Shown here one piece after another: positions 53,052 through 64,000 of a stretch of 64,000 bases of DNA. The position numbers and the translations under genes were made by a program. The DNA comes from Osedax fenrisi (lineage: Eukaryota; Annelida; Polychaeta; Sabellida; Siboglinidae): NCBI GenBank assembly GCA_964019155.1, contig OZ025241.1, positions 62,129,698-62,193,697 of the forward strand, read 5' to 3'. Below the pieces are notes generated by a model, which worked only from the letters and a program-made list of their open reading frames with translations, did no database searches and was not told where the DNA came from. Position 1 is the stretch's first letter. Each line of letters begins with the position of its first letter.

Positions 53052-53445
53052 CCCAGCAAACAGTAAGAGCAGCATAATAGCAGCATAACAGCAAATGCTA
53101 GAGCCTCAAATGTTTACATTGTGCTATTATGCTGCTATTAAATGTCTATTATGTTTCTATTATGCTGATATTAATTTGTAATGATATTATGCTGCTGTTA
53201 TGCTGCTATTATGCTGCTATTATTATAATAGCAGCATAATAGCAGCATAATATACATTTAAAATTAATAGCAGCATAATATCAGCATAATAGCAGCATAA
53301 CAGCAGCATAATATCATTACAAATTAATAGCACATAATAGCAGCATAATAGACATTTAATAGCAGCATAATAGCACAATGTAAACATTTGAGGCTCTAGC
53401 ATTTTCTGTTATGCTGCTATTATGCTGCTCTTACTGTTTGCTGGG
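53052..53445. mobile_element. 394-bp near-perfect palindromic MITE
   Basis: Arms of about 190 bp, starting CCCAGCAAACAGTAAGAGC on both strands, made of AGCAGCATAATAGC repeats. Small asymmetries show the arms have begun to diverge. A fragment lies at 44155-44310. Confidence 0.9.
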
Positions 53446-53850
53446 TAGCTGGTGTTTTGGGTTAAATATATGTATTACATATAATTAACCAGGGACTGGT
53501 TTGCCTGTTTATATCGGTCACGTATATATTTTATTTACATGTACACACGTATTGGCCCCCGAACACATGGCAATATAGTAATGTATAATGTAGAATAGTA
53601 GTAGATACGTGTATGTATGTGCACCCACATGCACCGATACGATATTAATTATACGTAAACGATAAGTTATTTAGTTGTTATGTAAGTTGTTATGTAAGTT
53701 GTTATGCAAGTTTATAGTAATTTTATTAGGTCATAGAGCACAACTATTATTTGATCAAGACTTATTTCTTGGAAGTAGATCTTAATTGTATACATATTAT
53801 ATGCTATATATGCGCTATTATATAATGTTATATACATATATATATATATG

Positions 53851-54281
53851 CAGTCAACTCCCGATAAGTCGGACTCGCAAGGGACCGGGAAAAATGTTCG
53901 ACTTAGCGAGATTTCCGACTTATCCGAGATTAAGAATATCATGCAAATACGACATGAAATGCGCAGTTAAATGGTTACCTAAATATGGAATTATGCAACA
54001 ATCAGCAACATAAAATGTTGTATTCAATTATATTACTTACTAAAATTATAATATTCATTATTTAAAGTAAACATTTCTGACAATTTATAAAAATTCCGAC
54101 TTATCCAGTATAACAATCATAAAAATGATTATAATATGTGTCCGACTTATAGAAAAGTCAGACTTATGCAATCTAACTTATCCGACTTATCCGATTAATT
54201 TAACATTGAACTAGATACAAATCCAACCAAGCCAATTAAATGTGTCCGATTTATCGAGAAGTCCGAATTACCGAGAGTTGA

Positions 54282-54284
<3 letters not shown>
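53851..54284. mobile_element. Tigger/pogo-like MITE
   Basis: Left CAGTCAACTCCCGATAAGTC, right (reversed) CAGTCAACTCTCGGTAATTC, followed by CGGACT-type sequence; TA follows the right end. TCCGACTTATCC is repeated inside. CAGTCRACTCYCGATAA-like ends are typical of pogo/Tigger elements. No transposase. Confidence 0.8.
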
Positions 54285-54316
<32 letters not shown>

Positions 54317-54756
54317 GTATACATAAATATACTATATGTATATTACGATATATATATATCGTTATGCCGGTATACCGTATAATGCAATGTATTAATATAA
54401 CTATACTAATATAAATTTAAAATATATAATTCAACAATGTGTAAATAATGTGTATATATATTCTAGTGGTAAGCTAGACTGGTTATAAATAAATAACACA
54501 TTAATTAAGCACCTGGCGTATAACATGAATGTTAGCCTGTTTAGATAATTAAGTAAAAACTACTATAATAGTAGTCTGGTAAAACAAACACATTACATTA
54601 CTCGATGAGATACAATCAAGACCTCCGACAACCTCTATAGGAGGTATCGCTATAGTGAGCTAAGTTTATATCTTAGTTATATCTATTATAATAGTTTCCA
54701 TACTATATATTATATATCACCATCAACTAATTTGATAAAATAATAAATAATAAACT

Positions 54757-54854
54757 ATGCATCTCATCTCCTCTCTCACCCATATTATCCGTCACTCAAA
54801 AATGAATACTCGGGTACTGAGTTATATTGGTCCTAAGCTATGGAATTCACTCCA

Positions 54855-54916
<62 letters not shown>

Positions 54917-55155
54917 CCATAAAATCATATACAATTTTTAAGAAATGTATACATCAATTTATGTCAGGTTGCAACCTGTGATATATTAGTATACTAATAT
55001 TGTTTGTCATTATTATTTTATTATTATTAGTCGTATTTATTGTTTTACCTATAGAGTATACTCTTATTATTTTTATTCTATATATATACAATTTTTAGAA
55101 ATCATTATTGATTTATTCGAGTGTTTAAATAAACTTTCAATTCAATTCAATTCAA
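54757..55155 (+). mobile_element. 5'-truncated LINE 3' end with a (TA)n expansion inside its coding tail
   Basis: The frame reads TRVLSYIGPKLWNSLQP, then a (TA)n run coding Tyr-Ile repeats, then IFKKCIHQFMSGCNL and stop. It parallels the ORF2 end of the 58.6-kb LINE (YGPICWNNLP ... LISCNL). The 3' UTR ends in a CAATTCAATTCAATTCAAT tail, a LINE-type simple repeat. Confidence 0.8.
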
Positions 55156-55357
55156 TATAGCTTACACATTTATTGTATATAATATCGAATTATTAAACTT
55201 TATGATTTGTATTATTTCCTATATGTTTATTATTTATAGTAGTTGTTTAAGCTATTAATATGAATAGTATAACAAATTACGTAATATATTGGGAGTTTAT
55301 AAATGTAAGAATATATACATTTATATCTAGCGTTTTATAACATATATATATATAATA

Positions 55358-55399
<42 letters not shown>

Positions 55400-55502
55400 T
55401 TATATATTATAATTGTATTTAAATAATGTATACATTACACTATGTATACCTACATAGCCGATGTATGAATTACATCGAACATATATGTATATATATATAC
55501 AT

Positions 55503-55565
<63 letters not shown>

Positions 55566-55693
55566 TAACAATACTATACATACTTTATATATATATATAT
55601 ATAGGTATTCTTATATATAACCTATAGGTTTACCTACTGGTATTACTATATATTTATAAATATACCATTTTCAACTGTATTTCATTATACATT

Positions 55694-55740
<47 letters not shown>

Positions 55741-56025
55741 TATATTTATATTAACAATATTTATTTAAGATTTAACATAGAGACGATTTGCGATGGTGTG
55801 TATACACAAAAATATATTTTCACAAGGACTATTTTCATCGGTGGATCTCAAAGGCGAAACGACTGTATACATATACATATATGCTTAGTTATTTAGGTAA
55901 CACATTATTCATATACAATGAAATGTTAACATTTAAACATGTAAGATGTATTGTAATATTGATATAAAGATAAATAACCGTATTAACAGTAGGTTAAATT
56001 AAAAACTTTAAACAACTGTTTATCC

Positions 56026-56062
<37 letters not shown>

Positions 56063-56119
56063 TATTTAATATTGATGTTTATCAGTTAAATATAGATATA
56101 TAATTATAATAATTATAAT

Positions 56120-56400
56120 AATGTATTACTATTACAGGTTACAAAGTTAAGAAGAATTAAATATATTTAAAGTAGAAATAGAATATTTCGATACCCTTAA
56201 ATAAAACATGTATTTTATTTCTATTTTCGATTATTTTTCGGTTATTTTTACGGAAACTTTTTAATAAAACTTTTAATTTGTTTATTTTTTAATTTTATAA
56301 TATAATTTGTTTATTTCAATAACGTATATGTTATCTTTAGCACATATTTATGCTTTCGATTATATATTTACTTAAATAAATTATAAATCAATAAGTATTA
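56120..56400 (+). mobile_element. Solo 3' end of the 10-kb LINE family
   Basis: From AATGTATTACTATTACAG through AAAGTAGAAATAGAATATTT, TTATTTCTATTTTCGATTAT and CTTAAATAAATTATAAATCAA, collinear with 15070-15430. A severely 5'-truncated copy. Confidence 0.85.
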
Positions 56401-56715
56401 TTATAATATTTATATATAATAAAATATTATTATTATTATTATAGTTATTTATAATGAGTTATTTATAATGCCCCGCAAAACAACATGTGTATTTTATATG
56501 ATAATACATCACATTGAGCATACTAGCATATTTATTTTAAATTAAAGATACGTTTATTATACACTAATGCGCATGTAGATATTCACATAAATAACTCTCA
56601 TGCAGTAAAGTGATGTTGCATACGCGTATTCGTGCATCTGTAATTTAGATTTTGTTTTCAAAATATTATATTATATTTTGAAGTATTGGTAATAATGTAT
56701 ATTAATTAATAATTA

Positions 56716-56744
56716 GGAGTTATGTTATAACTTATAACATAACT

Positions 56745-56746
<2 letters not shown>
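56716..56746. repeat. Perfect hairpin
   Basis: GGAGTTATGTTATAA, one base, then its exact reverse complement. Confidence 0.9.
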
Positions 56747-56808
<62 letters not shown>

Positions 56809-57018
56809 TTTAAATGCATGGTATTATAAAGTGGTATATATAGGGTATCGGACATGGGTATCGAATACTGACACCCCGTTACCTATAGGTTATATATTGA
56901 ATAAATGTAATATATTGAATAAAAGGTTTAAATAAAATTTTAAAATCACAATAATATTCATAATTATATAGGTATATTAAATATACCTAATATACAAATA
57001 TTGTCATTTTTGAATAAA

Positions 57019-57052
57019 ATTATTATGTCATACAATTGTATGACATAATAAT
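57019..57052. repeat. Perfect 34-bp palindrome
   Basis: Centred on CATACAATTGTATG. Confidence 0.9.
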
Positions 57053-57106
57053 TTATGATAACATTATAATGTTAAGAACATTTACTGTTAAAATGTGCGT
57101 ATTATA

Positions 57107-57337
57107 ATATTCAAATTGCTCTAATGTACATCATGTACAATGTACATTGTACATCATATACATAATCCGTGCTTTTACGTTAACTTATCATTATTGTATA
57201 AACAACTATAGGAGAAAGTACCCTATATTATATATAATATAGGGTACTTTGTAGTTTTGTATACAATAATGATAAGTTAACGTTAAACGCACGGATTATG
57301 TATATGATGTACATGTATATTAGAGCAATTTGAATAT
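57107..57337. mobile_element. 231-bp foldback element
   Basis: ATATTCAAATTGCTCTAAT at the left is exactly reversed (one mismatch) at the right; the arms continue through CATAATCCGTGC and GTTAACTTATCATTATTGTA to the central palindrome GTACCCTATATTA. Compact, no loop. Confidence 0.9.
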
Positions 57338-57841
57338 AAGTAACATAAACTTCATCTAAGTTCTTAGATGTGCGCGGAATATATCATATAGCAACCATAA
57401 TAGCAACCAAATTAAAGTCGCTTTATTTACTTTCGCTAATAAATATCCTTTAATTAGATTTTTACTATAAAAATAAGTATGTATTTATATATTTTTTATA
57501 GTATATATAATATTAATATTAATTAAATATTATTATCCTACATGTTTGAAATATATCGTAGCGTATAACGCATTTTAATGTATATTTATTTATTATTTAG
57601 ATACAATTATATTTAGGATTTGTTTTAAGCTTTAGAAAAAAAAATAAAAAATAAATAAATAAATAATAAACAAATAAATAATAATCACAAAGATTATAGA
57701 ATTATATTTTACACTCATTAATTATAATTAACTTTTAGTAATTATAATTAAAATATATCATACGATCTATAATCTTCATACCCCGGAGATATCCTCTGGG
57801 AGCCGCGCCTTAGGTAGTGTCACCTACCTATAGGTTACCTA

Positions 57842-57990
57842 CACGTTTCAGATTGACTAAATGTATAAAAGGTAGAGCAGCAGGATGTATCCGTGAAGGT
57901 ATACCTTCAATATAAGGTTAGCCACTATTAACCATTAACGGATACATCCTGCTGCTCTACCTTTTATACATTTAGTCAATCTGAAACGTG
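57842..57990. repeat. Perfect 53-bp inverted repeat with a 43-nt spacer
   Basis: CACGTTTCAGATTGACTAAA through GGATGTATCCGT (57842-57894) is reversed without mismatch at 57938-57990. GC is higher than in its surroundings. The spacer itself starts with GAAGGTATACCTTC, another palindrome. Confidence 0.92.
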
Positions 57991-58239
57991 GTACTATCTG
58001 GAATACGACTACTGAATACAACATACAATAACTTACAAGAACTTACAAGAACATACAAAGTGAATCTGCCAGAATACACGCGAATACTCGACGACATTCT
58101 GTTTACACGGCTCGGTATCATCTATGATCATCTGCTGTATCGGAGGACCACTCTCCCTGATATAAAGATCATGTACACTCACAATTCGTATTACTATTAT
58201 CCCGTACTATTATTTAATTCATATTATAATTACTATTAA
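57988..58239 (+). CDS. Unrecognised 83-codon ORF
   Basis: Opens inside the right arm of the inverted repeat; has a GC-richer middle (YKVNLPEYTRILDDILFT) with ordinary amino-acid composition, then a Tyr-rich tail of AT origin. No family recognised. It could be the 5' region of the following LINE or a fragment of a host gene. Confidence 0.25.
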   Translation: MVLSGIRLLNTTYNNLQELTRTYKVNLPEYTRILDDILFTRLGIIYDHLLYRRTTLPDIKIMYTHNSYYYYPVLLFNSYYNYY

Positions 58240-58291
58240 CTTATGTACATATATATATATATTTTTTTAATTTTTAAAAATTTATATATAA

Positions 58292-58323
<32 letters not shown>

Positions 58324-58634
58324 TAATATTACTATACAATTTGTTTCTATATAGTAATTGTTATCCTTTACGAAATATATCATATAATAAGAAAACTATA
58401 CTAGTAGATTGATGAGATTATAATGATTATATAGACTATAGTATGAATATATAGATGCATACAATTATAGAATATGTAAACGTTAGATAGTCACATCATA
58501 GATATAAAATATCATAAAATGAATTACATCTGAAAACTTACATCAGAGTATTTTATAAACATATATCTTTATTTATTTATTTTTTATCTTATACATTTTT
58601 TTTCTATATTAATCTCATATTAATTATTTTTCCA
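58240..58634. other. AT-rich leader before the second LINE
   Basis: Holds a poly-T run at 58287-58318; otherwise no feature. The 5' limit of the LINE could not be fixed. Confidence 0.5.
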
Positions 58635-58753
58635 ATGATTATGAATGCCGATAATTCACGAAAAGATATATTTCAAAATAATTTATATAAACAAACTTTA
58701 GATAATCTCGATACTTATTTCAATTCTAGCGATAGTATTCTTTATCATCATAA

Positions 58754-61642
58754 AAAAAACAACTTTATAATAGTATAAATAATCAATGTAACTATGATAA
58801 TATACCAAACCAAATACACACGAATAGTAATATATCCATCATACACTTTAACGCACGTAGTCTGATAAAAATTTTTAATTCTATTACTAATTATTTATAT
58901 TCTTTACACCATAAATTTGATATAATAGTTATAAGTGAAACATGGTTAAATGAATATAATAAAGATCTATATTTTATATTAGACTATAATAATATACATA
59001 TAACCAGAAATCATAAACGTGGTGGAGGTACCTCAATATTCGTTAAAAAATCTTTTAAATATATAACTATTGATACACTCAGTACAACATTACCAAATAA
59101 ATTTGATATAGTTACCATTAAATTAATAATTCCCAATTCTAAAGATATTATAATAAGTGGTATATATAAATGCCCCGAATTTGATATCATTAATTTTTCA
59201 GATGAAATATATAATTTATTTAATACACTCTCTACTGATAATACAATATTTCTTTGCAGAGACTTTAACATTGATATATTAAAATTAACTTGTCCTAAAG
59301 TCTCTCATTTCATTGATATACTTATTTCATTAGGTCTACATCCAATAATAACCAAACCCTCACGCATTACTAATATAACGTCCACCTTAATTGATAACAT
59401 ATACACAAATTATAATCATGTACCAATATCTAATGGTTTATTATATAATGATATTAGTGACCATTTACCCATTTTTTGTATTTATAAATTAAATAAATTT
59501 AACAATTCTATTAAAAAAAATAATGAATTCATATATTATATGACACAGAATAATATAAGCGAGTTTAAGCTCTATCTTCTAAATTATAATTGGTCAGCTT
59601 TATACAGAATAGATAATGCGCATCATGCTTTTGACTTATTCATTTCTACTTTAGAAAACTCTAAACAAAAATTCCTTTCTAAAAAAAAAATATATACAAA
59701 AAATTCTTATTTAAATAAACCTTGGCTAATAGAGGGCCTTAAAAAATGTATAATTAAAAAAAATAAACTTTACCAAAACTTAAAAAAAAAACATTCTGTA
59801 TCTAATGAAACTATTTATAAAAAATATAAAAATTGTCTTTCAAAAATCATAAATAAAGCTGAACGCTATTACTATAGTCAATATTTTATTACTAACAGAA
59901 ACAACCCTAAGCAGATATGGAATAAAATAAATACTATTATACATAACAACAAAAATGGTAATATAGTTCCTAATGTAATAGAAGATAATAAACGGTGTGA
60001 ACAATTTAATGATTATTTTTGTAACATAGGTGAGAAGTTAGCTTCTAAATCAGAAAAAAATTGTAATACCAATAATACATCTAATTATATACATAATAAG
60101 TATACAAATTCATTATTTATTACTCCCACTAATCCAATTGAAATAACTAATATTGTTGAAAAAAGTAAACCAACAAATAGTACTGATTCTCATAACTTTT
60201 CATTTAAACTAATTATTCAAATCATTTCTTCAATAAGTAATATATTATCATATTTAATTAATCTATGTATACAACAAGGTATATTTCCTAATTGTCTAAA
60301 AACTGCTAAAGTCGTAACTAAATATAAATCTGGTAATATTGATGATCCTTCTAATTATAGGCCAATTTCTCTATTATCATATTTCTCAAAAATTTTAGAA
60401 AAAGTCTTAAAATCTAGATATATAGATTTTATGGAAAAAAATAAAATAATTAATAAATCACAATTTGGTTTTAAAAAAGGAGTTTCAACTTCCGATGCAT
60501 TGACTGACCTAACCGGAACCATAGCTTCAAATAAAATGAAATATTGTGCAGCTATATCTATAGATCTAAAGAAAGCATTTGACTCCATCAGTCATGATCT
60601 ATTAATAAATAAGTTAGAGAAGTATGGTTTCAGAGGAGTTGCTTTAAAATTATTAATATCTTTTCTTAATAATAGAAATCAATTTGTAATATTCAATAAG
60701 TCTAAATCACAAATAAAGAATATTAAGTTTGGTGTCCCTCAAGGATCTGTCCTCGGTCCCCTATTATTTTTAATATTTATAAATGACATAGTCAATATTA
60801 AAACACAAGGCCATTTTGTTTTATTCGCTGATGACACTTCTATTATATTCCGTGAAAATAATATTGATTCTATAGAAAATACCATGAATAAAACTTTAAA
60901 AAATCTTGATATATGGCTATCATTAAATAAATTGACAATTAATTTAAGCAAAACTAACTATTTAATATTTAATAATAATAAAGCAAAATTATCTATTATA
61001 TTAAATAATATTGTCATTATTCAAAAAAACTCAATAAAACTCCTTGGTGTAATTATTGATTCGAACATGAATTGGAAACTACATACTAATATGGTTAAAT
61101 CTAAACTTTATTATGGATTATCAATTCTAAGAAAACTAAATAATATTTTACCCATCAATATTTTAAAACTAATATATTATTCTGTATTTCATTGCCATAT
61201 TATTTATTGTACACATATATGGGGGAATAATTATGATGCAACATCAAAACAAATAAGTATAGCTCAAAATAAAGCTATAAGAATATTATATCGTCAAAAA
61301 AATAGAACTAATGTGGATAATATTTACAAAGAACAACACATTTTAACTTTTAAAGAAATAATATTCTATAATGCCTGTAAAATTATGTTTAGGATTAAAA
61401 ATTATCAAATTTCAACAACAATTATAAATTTATTTAAATTACAAGACTCTACTTATAATATGCGCGATAATAACAAATTTAAAATACCTTTAGTTAATAC
61501 CAATGCAAAAAAGTTTAATATAACTTATTATGGACCCATTTGCTGGAATAATCTACCGATACATATAAAATCATACAATAGTCAAACCACACTTAACCAA
61601 TTTTGTTCAAAAATTAAATATTTAATATCATGTAATCTCTAA
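58754..61642 (+). CDS. LINE 2 ORF2: endonuclease plus reverse transcriptase
   Basis: Open for about 960 codons; the first ATG in frame is far downstream (59540), so translation must start by another route. Endonuclease part: FNARSLIKIFN, VISETWL, RGGGTSIF, LCRDFNID, ISDHLPIF. In the normally invariant GDFN motif the Gly is Arg here (CRDFN), a probable damaging change. RT part: NYRPISLLSYF, SIDLKKAFDSI, GVPQGSVLGPLL, and catalytic FADD at 60824-60835. The C-terminus ends YYGPICWNNLP ... LISCNL. No internal stop, so this copy is relatively young. Confidence 0.9.
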   Translation, partial: KKQLYNSINNQCNYDNIPNQIHTNSNISIIHFNARSLIKIFNSITNYLYSLHHKFDIIVISETWLNEYNKDLYFILDYNNIHITRNHKRGGGTSIFVKKSFKYITIDTLSTTLPNKFDIVTIKLIIPNSKDIIISGIYKCPEFDIINFSDEIYNLFNTLSTDNTIFLCRDFNIDILKLTCPKVSHFIDILISLGLHPIITKPSRITNITSTLIDNIYTNYNHVPISNGLLYNDISDHLPIFCIYKLNKFNNSIKKNNEFIYYMTQNNISEFKLYLLNYNWSALYRIDNAHHAFDLFISTLENSKQKFLSKKKIYTKNSYLNKPWLIEGLKKCIIKKNKLYQNLKKKHSVSNETIYKKYKNCLSKIINKAERYYYSQYFITNRNNPKQIWNKINTIIHNNKNGNIVPNVIEDNKRCEQFNDYFCNIGEKLASKSEKNCNTNNTSNYIHNKYTNSLFITPTNPIEITNIVEKSKPTNSTDSHNFSFKLIIQIISSISNILSYLINLCIQQGIFPNCLKTAKVVTKYKSGNIDDPSNYRPISLLSYFSKILEKVLKSRYIDFMEKNKIINKSQFGFKKGVSTSDALTDLTGTIASNKMKYCAAISIDLKKAFDSISHDLLINKLEKYGFRGVALKLLISFLNNRNQFVIFNKSKSQIKNIKFGVPQGSVLGPLLFLIFINDIVNIKTQGHFVLFADDTSIIFRENNIDSIENTMNKTLKNLDIWLSLNKLTINLSKTNYLIFNNNKAKLSIILNNIVIIQKNSIKLLGVIIDSNMNWKLHTNMVKSKLYYGLSILRKLNNILPINILKLIYYSVFHCHIIYCTHIWGNNYDATSKQISIAQNKAIRILYRQKNRTNVDNIYKEQHILTFKEIIFYNACKIMFRIKNYQISTTIINLFKLQDSTYNMRDNNKFKIPLVNTNAKKFNITYYGPICWNNLPIHIKSYNSQTTLNQFCSKIKYLISCNL

Positions 61643-61689
61643 TCTATATTAAAAATTCATATCTTTTATAATATTTTGTAATATATGTA

Positions 61690-62060
<371 letters not shown>

Positions 62061-62517
62061 ATATGTATATTCGATATAAATATCTTGTATTACACCATTT
62101 TTGTTATTACATTTTCTTATTTCATAATTATTATTATATATTAAATATTTAATATTGTTGTTATAAGGATATTCTTAATATAAGCTACGTATAGCTTCTG
62201 AATATCCTTCTGTATATTAATTAAATATTCAGTAAATAAATATTCATTCATTCATTCATTCATTATTCATTCATATATTGAACTGTTTATATTTTTTTAA
62301 TTTAAACTTTAAATAAAGTTATTACAAATATATTCGATTTTATTCATCTAACATCAAGTACTGGCGAATTTATTGAACATATTCTGAAATACATAATTAT
62401 TCGTCTCGGTATATCCATGTCTAATTTACGCGAACAATGTTGTGATGGAGCATTTAATATGTCAACTGCATATAAAGTAACAGAAGCCCTAATACAAATA
62501 TAACAACCTTTTGCATA

Positions 62518-62605
62518 CTAAGGGGGTATCTAATTACCAGTATTTCCGGAAATATTTACTAGAAAGTGATAATCTAACAAGTTAACTACAATTGTAGTGG
62601 AATAC
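62518..62605 (+). repeat. Copy of the GGGGGTATC dispersed repeat
   Basis: AAGGGGGTATCTAATTACC, TATTTCCGGAAATATTTACT, AGAAAGTGATAATCT; lies immediately left of the 62613 element. Confidence 0.6.
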
Positions 62606-62612
62606 TGTGTAT

Positions 62613-63522
62613 TAGGGGAAATTAACCTAATACGGACACTTTAACAATAAATGGTTTTAACTTTTTATGACTCATTATTTTTTATTTAAAAATTACAATA
62701 TATTAATATTATATGATTATAGATATTATTGTGATTTTAAAATTTTATTTAATCTTTTAATTCCATAGATAACGAGGGTGTCCGTATTCGGTACCCATGT
62801 CCGAATACGGACACCCTATGTTATAATACGGACACCCTATATACCACTAGATAAACTATATATTATTGCTGAATCAATCAGAAAAATTACAATTACGTTA
62901 TTTAAAATTAATTTTATAAAAAATATATTGTAATTTAATTAGTTAATAATTTATTTATTTTTATTATTTTTTAATTAATAATACAATTTAAGTATCTAAA
63001 TAATATTTTTTTTAGAATTTGCTTTATTGGTTGTATTAATATTATAACGCACGCGATTTTTATGAAAATCAGAATTGTCCATACTCTGCGCGCTGATTGG
63101 TTATAGGGTGTCCGTATTAAGACATGTAGAGTGTCCGTATTATGAACTTATATAACATCTAGATATATGCTTATAACTTAATGAATATTTGATAATAAAT
63201 ATAGAAATTAAAAATACAATTTTTAGAATGCTTTATTATTTAATATTATAGTGTTATATTTTATATCGATACATTTGCATAATCTTGAGAAGGTTTTAAG
63301 TAGACATTTTTTTTCATAAATTTAAAAACGTAATAAAAAAATCAGTTTATTGGATATATTAGCAATATTTTTTATAATTCAAAAATAAAAAATATTTTGT
63401 TAGACTATTTTTATGATTATGAATATTTTATTCATTAAACATTTTTATGTAGGATTTATGGTTTCTGAGATACCGAGAGTATCCGTATTCGGGCACTGTC
63501 CGTATTCGGTTACTTTCCCCTA
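62613..63522. mobile_element. 910-bp TIR element with TAATACGGACACC phrases
   Basis: Left end TAGGGGAAATTAACCTAATA then CGGACAC; right end, reversed, TAGGGGAAAGTAACCGAATA then CGGACAG. The phrase TAATACGGACACC and its reverse recur at least seven times inside. No transposase ORF. The family is not recognised. Confidence 0.8.
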
Positions 63523-63524
63523 TA

Positions 63525-63640
63525 TACCCCCTTATTTTCCCGAAACTTACCGGAAATATAGTAACTTTAAAGGGGATATCCCACTACAACTTGCTAGAAA
63601 ATCACTTTCTAGCAAACATTGCAGGACATTATTTTCGAAA
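63525..63640 (-). repeat. GGGGGTATC dispersed repeat, reversed
   Basis: Separates the two opposed TIR elements. Reads reversed as ATAATGTCCTGCAATGTTTG then CTAGAAAGTGATTTTC, matching 22572-22655. Confidence 0.6.
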
Positions 63641-63641
63641 A

Positions 63642-64000
63642 TAGGGGAAGTACCGAACACGGACACTCTCGGTATCTCATAAACCATAAATCCTACACAC
63701 AAAAATGTAATGAATAAAATATTATATAAATAAGTAATTATATAAATAGTCTAAAAAAGTATTTTTATTTTTTAATTATTAAAAATAATTCTGATATATC
63801 CAATAAATTGATTTTTTTATTACGTTTTTAAATTTATGAAAAAAATTGTCAACCTATAGGTTTTATAAAACCTTCTCAAGAATATACATATGTATCGATA
63901 TAACATATAACACTATATTATTAAAAACTAAAGCACTCTAAACATTATATACATAATTGCTATATTTGTTATAAAATATTCATGAAGTTATAAGCATATA
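63642..64000. mobile_element. Second TIR element, opposed orientation, cut by the window end
   Basis: TAGGGGAAGTACCGAACACG then TCTCGGTATCTCATAAACC is the reverse of 63413-63522, followed by matching sequence to the window edge. Confidence 0.8.

Noticed and set aside
53786..54013. 75-codon ORF
   Set aside because: Runs through the left part of the Tigger-like MITE; no protein character.
63413..63682. 89-codon ORF ending TDTLGIS
   Set aside because: Made of two opposed TIR element ends and the dispersed repeat between them.

Overview
This window is AT-rich nuclear DNA from a metazoan. Four intron-bearing animal-type genes, two LINE retrotransposons and a dense set of hAT, pogo/Tigger, foldback, MITE and SINE repeats fill it, and (TA)n microsatellites are everywhere. 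Nothing prokaryotic, organellar or viral was seen. The species cannot be named from the sequence. It looks like a non-vertebrate animal with small exons in long AT-rich introns. All exons below were placed by eye, using protein-family recall, reading phase and GT/AG borders.

Layout. (1) 1-3167 (+): the last four exons of a PNPLA8-type (iPLA2-gamma) patatin phospholipase. (2) 17662-3606 (-): nine exons of the mitochondrial glycine-cleavage T-protein AMT, convergent with PNPLA8 and only about 440 bp from it stop to stop. Its introns hold a TIR element with a hAT nested inside it (5.1-7.7 kb), a nearly full-length LINE (10.0-15.4 kb) and a 530-bp triplet repeat. (3) 18.8-24.2 kb: intergenic DNA between the divergent AMT and ING3 genes, with tRNA-derived SINEs, a foldback element and a pogo-like MITE. 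(4) 24204-38778 (+): a 15-exon ING3 gene (NuA4/TIP60 subunit) with an ING domain, a long polyQ exon and a complete C-terminal PHD finger. (5) 45604-42368 (-): the last four exons of an EF-hand protein, convergent with ING3. (6) 45.6-58 kb: gene-poor, (TA)n-rich DNA crowded with perfect palindromes and the octamer CCTATAGG, with MITEs and 3' fragments of LINEs. (7) 58.6-62.3 kb (+): a second LINE with an open EN-RT ORF and an (ATTC)n tail. (8) 62.6-64.0 kb: two opposed copies of a TIR element.

The genes do not form a pathway: they are separate housekeeping functions (mitochondrial phospholipid hydrolysis, glycine catabolism, chromatin acetylation, calcium binding). The most unusual signal is that tandem repeats sit on the splice sites. 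The 3' splice site of ING3 exon 13 is present as an array of eleven 28-bp copies; AMT exon 6 has five copies of a TACTAAA branch-site-like motif just before it; several 5' splice sites run straight into repeats that resemble the donor itself. Across 28 placed introns the donor also favours T at +3 (GTTAGT rather than GTAAGT).
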